Below are positions 35,000 through 64,000 of a stretch of 64,000 nt of DNA, one piece after another (within the stretch, counting starts at the first letter, position 1; each line of letters begins with the position of its first letter). The DNA lies in assembly GCA_030674155.1 (NCBI GenBank), contig CM060323.1, positions 40,231,137 through 40,295,136 on the forward strand. The letters run 5' to 3'. The translations under genes were made by a program, and so were the position numbers. Below the pieces are notes generated by a model that was not told the DNA's origin, ran no database searches, and saw nothing but the letters and a program-made list of their open reading frames with translations. The DNA comes from Stramonita haemastoma. Lineage: Eukaryota; Mollusca; Gastropoda; Neogastropoda; Muricidae.

Positions 35000-37900
35000 C
35001 ACACATGATAATTCCCAAGGCAAAGACAAAACAAAAAAATGAAGTCACGCCTTATAAAAAGAAAAATTTGCTTTCTTGTGTTGGAGAATTCAAACGAATT
35101 GCTGTAGAGATAGGCCAGTCAAGGACAAAGTTGTACATGTATTAGTCATGGACAAAATTGTTACATGTGGACCCAATAACAAATCGAAGGACACAAATAA
35201 TAAAAAAAAAAAAAAAGGCAACAATGTCTCTGCAATTTGAAGTCAGTATTAGGTGACATGCAAAGAAAAAAACATTGCATACAAAGCATCTCCTTGGGGC
35301 TTTAAAAAGTTATTATACTATTACTATATTCTTATCACAGGCATTCTGTGCATCAAGATTGATACACAAATGCTAACTACAAATACATGATGTCAAAAAA
35401 AAAAAAATGGAAACAGCCTTGTTCCTGTACATCTACAAAATTTCATTTTGCTTTGTTAAGTTGTAATCATTGAATATAATTCCTAGAATGCTACTCCTCT
35501 CACTCTGCAATCGCCCCCCCCCCCCCCCCCAAAAAAAAAAAGAAAAAAGAAACAAAAATTGCACCTCCCCAAACCAAATTGCCCAAATCCAAACAACCAA
35601 TACACAAAACCACAAAAACAAAACACAGTCACACTGACACCCCCCCTCTAACTTGTTGCAAGCAAAGGCTTCAACAGAGACTAAAAACACACCTGCCCCA
35701 AAGTAAAAAAACAAAACAAAAAAAAACCAAAAAAAAAAAAAAACTTTTAAAAAGCTTTAAAAACCTTTTAAAAAACTTCTTAAAGAATTTGAATCATGGG
35801 ACATGATTCTGGGGAATTTTGGTTTTACCCACACCTAAATGCCATTCTAAAATGTGACCTCTTGCGGTAAAAAAAAATTCGATTTTACCCAAAATGTATG
35901 TCATAAAAAATCAGATCACAAAAAAAAAAAACATGGAATTTTGTCTAGCTAAAGAGATAAAATCTGAAAGTACATAAAAAAAATAAGAAAACAATGAAAA
36001 AGAAAGCGTTTTCAAGAAAAAGTTATGCATAGGCGGATTCGATCGCTAAAGTAAAGAGATACAGGGTTCAGAAAAAAAATAAGAATTTCATATTCCACTT
36101 AATCAAACTCTTAAATAACCACTAAAACAAATGTAAAAACCCAAAGTTCCCCTTCTTTTACCCCCTTACCCTAGGGTGTGATTTTTTTCACATCTAGCTG
36201 CAAATGGAAAAACTGAAAATCTTATCTGCCCCCCCCCCCCAATAAACCCCAAAAAAATGTCACCTCCGGGGGAAAACCCCCCCAAACCCCATTCTTGCGG
36301 GAAAAAAAAAAAAACCCAAACATCTACTTTAATTAAACTTAATCTTTTGTGATGATCCCAAAACATGTTTACTATCTATCCCCCTCCCCCCCTTCCCCCT
36401 CTCTTTGTTACACTTGTTTTTACTTACACTGCACTAAAAAACAAAGAAACCCCCCCCCCCTCACACACACCACCACACATGTACCACACAAAAAAAGGAT
36501 TAAGGAATCTGACAATCACCAAAAAATTTTGTGTTTTTACGAATTTTGGGTTTTTTCTTCAGTCCTTTAAAAATAAATCTAGGGCATTTTGGGGGGATGA
36601 GTGGGGCAAGTGAGTGATGTGAGAGATTTGTGGGGGTGTGTGTGGGGTGTGTGTGTTTTGTGTGTTGGTGGTTTTGGTGGGGTTTGGGGTGTGGTGTGGG
36701 TGGTGTGGTGGGGGTGTGGGTGGGTGTGGGTGTTTGTGTGTGTGTTTATCGCGTTCTCTTCTTTTCATTGAAAAAAATTTTAAAAAAAAAAATGTGCTGA
36801 AGGACTAATACTCTCTAAATGGACCTTTTACATTTGGACGTTCCAGCACAAAAGGGTCTGTGTTAATCCGGCTTTTTGCATATTTTATATGATTTAGATG
36901 TAATTTGAATGCTTTTTTACTGGTAAAAACCCCCATCAAATCGGATGATTGTTTTTGAGATAGGGTTTAGAAGAGGGTTTACCCGGGGAAAGCGGCCAAA
37001 TTTTGAAAAAATTAAGAAAAATGAACCCAAAATTTCAATGCTAAATTTTCCTTAGAACCAAATGTTTAATCTTTATGAAAAAATTACATGCTGATTGAGT
37101 AACAAAGAAAAAATACCCACAAGTTTTGTGGTTATATGAATTTCTAAAAATTTAGAAACCCTTTTTAATGGCGATACCCTGGCCCCGGAGTCATTTTGGC
37201 TGATTATTGTATTCAGGTTCTACAAAATATTTTGCAGTAAAAAAATTTTTAAAAGAAAGAGAAAAACATTATTTTAAAACTAGTATTAAGTTTCAACAGT
37301 GAATATAAGGGAAAATATTGTTGATTTAAAAAAAAAATTTTATATTTTGTGAAAAAAAAGGTAATTCTCATGGTCAATTAGTAATGTATGGAATGTTGAA
37401 ATAAATTTAAAAACAAAGGCAACACATGTGAACAGAAAGGTACCCTGGACGGAAATTAGGAATGTAAAATTTATTTGGTGTTAAAATTTCCAATCTGGAT
37501 TTTACTTAAAATCAAAAAAATTACATTACCAAAAATTTTAATATGCTTAAAATTAAAACTTTGAGGACCAAAAACTTTTGAAAAATAGATTTATTCAGAA
37601 ATATTTTTGATCTAATGCAAAGGGTTTTAGGGAATACTTTAGAGAATTTTCACCGTAAAGGGCAATACTGTGAATTTAAAATTAATCAAGTTTTATGATA
37701 AAGTGAAAATGCACAAAACCCCATCCTTCCCCTGCCAAAAATTTGACTTGAAAACTATTATTTTTTTTTACTGTAAATTTTTTTAGCACAGCTTTGAACA
37801 ACACTTACCACACATAAAACTTATTAAAACCATAATGTGCAATACTTAGTCACACAACCCCCAAACCCCACACACCACACACACACCCCACCCACACGAG

Positions 37901-40900
37901 TGAAGAAGTGTAAAATAGTTTTCATTCTTCTGAATTAAATTTATCAGCTGTTATATCATGTGTTACTAAATTTTTCATCTCTTCATCCCCTATCCCCGAT
38001 TCATGTGTCTCTTTCCCCCAATAGTATGATGTATATGTTGTTTATGTATAGTTCTCCATTATTTTTTTTTAGTTTGTTTTGGTTGGATTTTTTTGTTATT
38101 TCCAGGTAAGTTTCCTATTTTTGGTCTCACAGTTAACTGATGCACTTGTAGTTCTTGTTTTCTATTTTCTGCTTATTTTTTAAATGATTTTTAAAGTCAA
38201 ACTTTTGAAACAGTTTGTGTACAATTTTTTTTTTCTTGTGAAGTGAGATGAACAAGAATGATAAAAAATTTTATATTTGGGCAGTGAATAGTATTTTTAT
38301 TTGCTTCAACACACACCAACCCACACACACACCACACACACACACACACACAAAAAAACACACACACACCTACACCTACACCCACACACAACACCAACAC
38401 ACACCACACAACAACACAACACACAAACCGAGTATACCAAAACTGCATCCGTACTCTTGACTTGATCCCCCTTTCCCCACTCTATCTTTTCTTGATTTTT
38501 TTCCCCAGAATCAAAATTTTTTAAAAATCAAATTTTTTTTTTTTTTGAAAAAAAAAAGAAGCCAGATTCTGTTAAATTAAAATAAAAACATCAAACAGCA
38601 AATGTTTCAACACTTACTTTTTTTACCCCCACTCACACACACACAACACAAACACCACACACAATACACCCACACACACCAACACACACACACTACCCCA
38701 AAAAATAATGAAAACCCGCATTTGCACCAACACAGGAAATTACACACCCACAACCCACACACACACCACACCACACATGAAAAATTTCAACCCACACCCA
38801 AAACCCACATGAAAATTCCACACAACCACACAAAAAAACAAAACACACCACACACACATTATTCACCACACACATGAAAATTCCACACACCACACCCCCC
38901 CCAAAAAAAAGAAAAAAAAAAAATTTTTCCCCCCTCCCCCAAAACCAAAATTTCCCAAAACCAAACCCCAAAACCAAAAAAAAACCACAAAACAAAACCC
39001 CGAGTTTCCCCTGACATAACTTGTGCAAGCAAAGGCTTCAACAAGAGATACAAAAACTACACCTCCCCCCCAAAGTAAAAAACAAAACCAAAAAAAACCA
39101 ACCAAACAAAAAAAACATTTAAAGCTTTAAAAGACCATTTAAAACTTCTTCAAGAATTTGAATCATGTGCAGACTATGATTTCTAGAATTTGGTTCCCCA
39201 CACAGCAAGGCCATTCTAAAATGTGACCTCTTGCAGGTAAGAAAATCTCAACTTATATCCAAAAATGTATGTACCATACAAAATAGATCACAAAAAAAAA
39301 AAAAACATGGAAGGGTACGATCTAGCTAAAGAGACTCAATCTCGAAAGTACAATAGAAAAAAAAATAAGAAAAAACAATGAAAAAGAAAGCGTTTTCAAG
39401 ATAAAGCTTATGCATCAGTGGGATTCAGATCAGCTAAGTAAAAGAAAATACAGGGTTCAGAAAAAAAAAAATGAATCATATTCCACTTAATCAAACTCAT
39501 AAAATAACCACTAAAACAAATGTCAAAACAAAAAATTCCCACTTCAGTACTCCTTAGCCTACGGGTGGTGATTTTATCACATCATAGCTGCACAATGGAA
39601 AAACTGAAAATCTTTTATCTCCCCCCCCCCCCCCCAAATAAACCCACTAAAAATGTCACCTCCATGGGGGAAACCCCCCTAACCCCCATCTCTTGCTGGA
39701 AAAAAAACCCAAACATCTACTTTAATTAAACTTAATCATTGTGATGATCCCAATAACATGTTACTATACTATGCCCTGCCCACACTTCCTCCTCTCTTTG
39801 TTACACTTGCTTACTTACACTGCACTACAAACAACAAAAGAGAACACCCCCCCCCCCCCCCACACACACACACACACATGTACACACACAAAAACAGGAT
39901 TAAGGAATCTGACAATCATACCAAAAAATTGTGCTTTTCACAGAATATTGGTTTTCTTCAGTCCTTCTAAAAAATACAATCTAGGGCATTTTGGGGGATG
40001 AGTGGGTGCAAGTGAGTGATAGTGAGAGAGTGTGTGTGTGTGTGTGTGTGAGTGTGTGTGTGTGTGTGTGTGTGGTGTGGTGTGGTGTGGTGTGGTGTGG
40101 TGTGGTTTGTGGTGTGGTGTGGTGTGTGTGGTGTGTGTGTGTTTGTGGTGTTTATCGCAGTTTCTCTTCTTTTCATTGAATAAAAATTTAAGAAAATGTG
40201 CCTGTAAGGACTACATACTCTCTAAATGGACCTTTTACATTTGTGACGTTCCAGCACACAAAGGAGTCTGATGTCATAATCCGGCTTTTTGCATATTTTA
40301 TATGATTCTAGATGTAATTTGAATGCTCTTTCTACTGGTGAAAACCCCATCAAAATCGGATGATTAGTTTTGAGATAGCTGGTTTAGAAGAGGGTTTACC
40401 CGAAAGCGGCCATTTTGAGAAAATTAAGAAAAACTGAATCACAATTTCAATGCTAAATTTTCCTTAGCAACCAATGTTTAATCTTTATGAAACTCTACAT
40501 GCTGGATTGAGTACACAAAGAAATACATACCTACAAAGTTTTGTGGTCATATATGAATTTTCTCCAAATATTAGACCTATTTTAATGGGCGACTACCCCT
40601 GGCCTCGGAGCTCATTTTGGCTGATTATTGTATCTCAGGTTCTACAAAATATTTTTGCAGTAATATTTTACACAGAAAGAGAAATCATTATTTAAAGCTA
40701 GAATATTAAGTTTCAACAGTGAATATCAAGGGAAAATATTGTTGATTTAAAAAAAATATATATATTTTGTGAAAAACAGGTAATCTCCTCATGGTCAATT
40801 AGCTAATGTATGGAATGTTGAAACTAATATCATTACAAAGGCAACACATGTGAACAGAAAGGTACCATGGACAGAAATTAGGATATGTAAATTCACTTAG

Positions 40901-41315
40901 GTGTATACATTACCAATCTGGATTTTACTTAAAATCAACAAAATTACATTACCAATTTAACTATGCTTAAAATTAAAACTTTGATGGACCAAAAACTTTT
41001 GAATAATAGCATTTTATCTCAGAAGTCATTTTTGCATCTACATGCAAGGTTTCAGGGGAATACTTACTAGAGAATTTGCACAGTAAATGAGGCAATACTG
41101 TAGACATTGAAAATTAATCCAAAGTTTTATGATAATGTGAACATGCACAAAACCCCAGTCTCTTCCCCTTGCCAAAATTAGACTCTGAAAACTCATTATT
41201 CTTATACTGTAATTTCTTTAGCCACAGCTTTGAACAACACTTACCTACACATAAAACTTATAAAGCCATAATGTGCACATACTATAGTCACACACACACA
41301 CACACACACACAACA

Positions 41316-41354
<39 letters not shown>

Positions 41355-41789
41355 GAAGCAAGTGTAAACTAGTTTTCATTCTTTAGAATTAAACATTTAT
41401 CAGCTGTTATATCATGTGTTACTAAATATTTTCATCATCTCTCATCCACTATCCTGATTCATGTGTCTCTTTCCTAATAAGTATGCATGTATATGTATGT
41501 ATATGTATATGTTCTCCATTAATTTCATGTTTAGTTTGTTTTGGTTGGATTTTTTTGTTATTTCCAGGTAAGTTGTCCATATTTCTGGTCTCACAGTTAA
41601 CTGATGCACTTGTAGTTCTTGTTTTCATATTTTACTGTCTTATTTTGAAATGATTTATAATAGTCAAACTTTATGAAGCAGTTTTGTGTACAATTTTCTT
41701 TTCTTGTGAGAGTGAGATGAACAAGAATGATAAAATTTGATATTTGGGCAGTGAATAGTATTTTGATTTGACTTCACACACACACACAC

Positions 41790-41838
<49 letters not shown>

Positions 41839-41847
41839 CACCTACAC

Positions 41848-41906
<59 letters not shown>

Positions 41907-42107
41907 ACACAAACTGCATCCTGTACTCTTGACTCTGATCCCCTTCCTCACTACTATCTTTTCTTGATTTTTTCCCCAGAATCAAATTTTTAAAAATCAA
42001 GATTTTTTTAATTGAAAAACTGAAGCCAGAGTTCTGCTTAAGATTAAAATAAAATCATCAAACAGCAACATAGTTTCAACACATGACATTTTTCATACCC
42101 ACCCACT

Positions 42108-42176
<69 letters not shown>

Positions 42177-42221
42177 CCCCCAACATACATGAAACTCAGC
42201 ATTTGCACACACACACAGGAA

Positions 42222-42265
<44 letters not shown>

Positions 42266-42297
42266 AAATTACACACCCACACCCACACCCACATGAA

Positions 42298-42348
<51 letters not shown>

Positions 42349-42365
42349 TCACACACACACATGAA

Positions 42366-42440
<75 letters not shown>

Positions 42441-42442
<2 letters not shown>

Positions 42443-42689
42443 TTTAAACATGATTTCTCATCTGTAGCCTAGTGCATTTTTCTATACACAATAGGCCTAC
42501 TAGCCTATCTGACACAAGTTTTTGTTTTTCAGCCTATTTTTAGCATGGCACTTGTCAAAAGGCTGAACCTTTTCGCTCTCTGAGAAATTGGTGTTCAGTT
42601 TAACTAACTCGATGATGTTGAGATAAAGCATACTGACAAAATATAGTTCACTGTAATTATCTTCATCGTGCATCGCTTGAATCAGAAGC
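42441..42689. other. Unique flank right of the triplicated segment
   Basis: Single-copy sequence resumes directly after the (CA)n. It contains two TAGGCCTA-type motifs (about 42491-42506). Nothing else is recognised. Confidence 0.4.
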
Positions 42690-43250
42690 ACTTTTGTTTT
42701 TCTGTTCTTGATGAAAAAGCGAGCGATTCATTGCCGAGTTCGATTCAGTCACCTCAGCGATATCGGCGACATCGTTTCCACTTACGTTTTCATAATAGCA
42801 CTTCATTAGGTTGTAATAAAGTCCTCACTTCATTACTAAAGCTTTTCTGAGTTCTATCCCTCAATAATATCGTCAGAACGAGTAGAATTTAGAGGTATCG
42901 CTTTCGACTGGACTTTCGAAGCGAGCGACGCCATCTTGTTTTGCAGACCCTGCAGACTGGCTGAGCGAGGTCACATGCTCTCTCGGGCCAATGAGAAGAA
43001 GGAAATCCTTCCTTAGCGATGTTTTGTTTACGATTCCTTCCCTATTTTGAACGTTTTCATTGGCTAAAGTTTTCACTCACGCTAGAAATAGTTGACACAG
43101 ATTGAAGGCGGAGACCCAGAGCTTTCAAATGGTGTGTCACTCGGCGGGTCTACTTTATATCTCGAGGGGATACAGGTTGCGCAAAAGTCGTATCTTCAGG
43201 ATTTTTTTCATCAAAACTGTCGATCTTCTGCAGTGGAAGGTGTTTTAAAA
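42690..43250 (-). promoter_or_regulatory. CpG-rich promoter-like block
   Basis: CpG density is clearly above the flanks (GCGAGCGACGCC, GATATCGGCGACATCG). CCAAT boxes lie in both orientations (CCAAT 42988-42992; ATTGG 43059-43063). GCCATCTTG at 42930-42938 is, on the minus strand, a YY1-type AAGATGGC overlapping an ATG at 42934 in strong context. The minus-strand frame from that ATG closes after 26 codons with no obvious donor, so only a promoter is suggested. It could serve an unannotated minus-strand transcript running into the 31-42 kb region, or be bidirectional. Confidence 0.4.
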
Positions 43251-44428
43251 TGCGATTTTGATAAGAAAGAAAACTAAATATCATTATTTTATTGATGTTT
43301 TCCGGTGCAGAAATGTTTATATTATCAGTTTTATACAAAATCTCCAAATCGGTACCTGACACCCCTACTACATACTTTGGGCTCTAGCGGAAAAAGGCTG
43401 GAGATGACATCCGACTCATTTCGTAATGGAACGTCACATTTATATTTAAATTCAGATCTGGACATTACTGAATTAACTTGGAATGTATTACAATGGATTC
43501 AGTTTTATATGGTTAAACAAGGAAACCTGAGTTTTCACACACATGCACATAAAAAAAAAAAAACAAGGATATTTTTTTTTAACATGATGGTTCTAAAAAG
43601 CAACATATACAAAGAGCAGGTACAAGCTAATACTCACATAACTGCTGAGTGGTAAGACAGAGAGATAAAAACAAGGTCATTATATCACAATTGCCTGCAT
43701 CAGAACACAGTCGAAAATCAGAAAAAGTGAAAAGGGTTTTAACAATACAAAATATGGTTGGGCCTTTTCATATTTGTGCATGACATGAATATAATTAGAC
43801 TATATAACAAAAGCTATTACTGTTCTTGTTTGGTAAAAAGGTATAGAATATAAAGAGAAAGACAATATGGCCAATCTAATTATTAAGTTATCAGGAATAC
43901 AAATTTCCCAAAATCTTGCGATTAATCTCATCAGTTCTTAGGTGGCAAGAATAATAAAACGACCATAAAAAAACGTTTTCTTGTTTTATATAACAAAAAA
44001 ATCAATATATTTTCTTTGATACGTTGACAAATATTTGAGAAACCATGTAAAGCTACTAACAATGTCATGATCCCATTCATTTTCTTCAAAAGGCAAAATC
44101 TTAATGACAATCTATGTCACCTGACAAAAAAAAAACTCAGGCTTACTGCCTCAAATCACACTGTACTAAGTTCATGTTTACTTTTTATTTTCTCTCTGTT
44201 ATTTAAAACAAAATGTTAAGTGCTTTTTTCTCATCACAGTAAAAAAACCTTTGATCTGTTATTACCACACAATGGTCTCTTAAACAACGATCTGATAAAA
44301 AAAAAAAAAAAAAAAGCATGATCACAGCTTTGTGGTAAAAAATAATTCAATTTTTTTTTTTTTTAACTCCACATAAATTTCATACCATCTATTTATCTCT
44401 TAATGCTTTTTACCCATTCAAGCAAGAA
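43251..44428. other. 3' flank of the PGAP6-like gene, probably including its 3' UTR
   Basis: AT-rich. On the minus strand the region just past the stop codon (44429) contains long A and T runs, and an AATAAA-type signal (TTTATT on the plus strand) near 44185. No other gene is recognised. Confidence 0.4.
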
Positions 44429-63729
<19,301 letters not shown>

Positions 63730-64000
63730 TGTTCCTGTGTTGGCGTGAACCTTAACATAGGCCTTACACCCGAATAAAATTTAAACAAATGCTGGCAGAG
63801 CCGTCTGCTGCTTATCAAAACTTAAAACTTCCGATAGGCCTAGGCCTATATCCTGTCTACCTGTCGTGATATTTTTTGTCTGGCTTTGGATAAAAACTGG
63901 CTGGAGATTACTTTCACTGTCGTCTGCGAAATCTTTGGGTTTCCAGTCTAGGCCTAATAGCAGCATGCGTAGGTGAAGGTCGTTATGTTTTTTTCTTTTA
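63730..64000 (-). promoter_or_regulatory. 5' flank of the PGAP6-like gene with TAGGCCTA motifs
   Basis: Upstream of the start codon are several TAGGCCTA palindromes (63755, 63836-63849, 63948). No TATA box is obvious. The transcription start is not visible. Confidence 0.35.

Larger units (their letters stand above)
31045..42440 (+). repeat. Three tandem copies of a 3.5-3.9 kb non-coding segment
   Basis: Copy 1 is 31045-34998, copy 2 is 35003-38895 and copy 3 is 38896-42440, which starts inside the unit at the poly-C run. Order and content are the same in all: poly-C/poly-A junction, GGGAAACCCCCCTAACCCCC, a (GTGTGG)-type array, and several (CA)n arrays ending in ACATGAAATTACACAC units. Copies 1 and 3 are nearly identical except near the start of copy 3. 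Copy 2 has an indel or substitution every few tens of bases, concentrated at homopolymers and dinucleotides, so it looks like unpolished read sequence. No protein-coding gene is recognisable in any copy. Confidence 0.9.

Noticed and set aside
36166..38877. ORFs in the middle copy of the triplicated segment as separate genes
   Set aside because: They are products of indel-ridden simple-repeat sequence and are absent from the clean copies.

Overview
This is eukaryotic (metazoan) nuclear DNA, most likely from a mollusc and probably a marine gastropod. The grounds are spliced genes with GT-AG introns, an animal-specific seven-transmembrane family, several tRNA-derived SINE families, LINEs, a Mag-clade Ty3-type LTR retrotransposon of the sort known from molluscs (Steamer-like), and very dense (CA)n/(GT)n microsatellites. 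I see no prokaryotic or CRISPR features. The taxon is inferred from repeat and protein style, not from a marker gene.

Layout. 1-12.5 kb: two LINE copies (277-1598 minus, 5' and frame damaged; 6264-8214 plus, long RT ORF), a CpG-rich promoter-like block with a possible first exon (1.9-2.6 kb), a 97-bp minisatellite, a possible minus-strand exon (8841-9097), a retroelement gag fragment (11.4 kb) and SINEs. 14125-17302: an internally deleted LTR retrotransposon with LTRs, PBS, PPT and a 5-bp target duplication. 17.4-19.5 kb: a SINE cluster. 19680-24693, plus strand: a three-exon gene encoding about 815 aa that ends in a RAD51-interaction motif like that of RAD51AP1/RAD51AP2. 25-31 kb: AT-rich intergenic DNA with SINE fragments. 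31-42.4 kb: a 3.5-3.9 kb non-coding segment present three times in tandem; the middle copy is so full of small indels that an assembly artefact is the best explanation. 42.7-43.2 kb: a second CpG-rich promoter-like block.

44429-63729, minus strand: the best-supported gene, a 14-exon PGAP6/TMEM8-family membrane protein of about 870 aa. It has a signal peptide, a glycosylated ectodomain, an EGF-like module and seven TM segments of the DUF3522/CREST type, ending in a novel hydrophilic tail. I assembled it exon by exon from splice sites and phases. Ten of 13 junctions agree in phase; three (exons 7/8, 10/11, 13/14) are off by one base, which may be assembly indels. Its introns hold a truncated LINE, two copies of a TTAA-flanked MITE in opposite orientations, many SINEs and several minisatellites.

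The most unusual signal is in that gene. Two tandem arrays carry splice-site consensus sequence. A 49-bp x 6 array repeats the polypyrimidine tract and AG of the final-exon acceptor. A 31-bp x 3 array repeats a strong AG/GTAAGT donor consensus just upstream of exon 12. In the RAD51AP-like gene, a (TG)n tract of nearly 60 bases directly abuts the acceptor of a frame-neutral 87-bp exon. Repeat expansion at splice sites is therefore a recurring theme. The two genes point towards each other and there is no sign that they work together.
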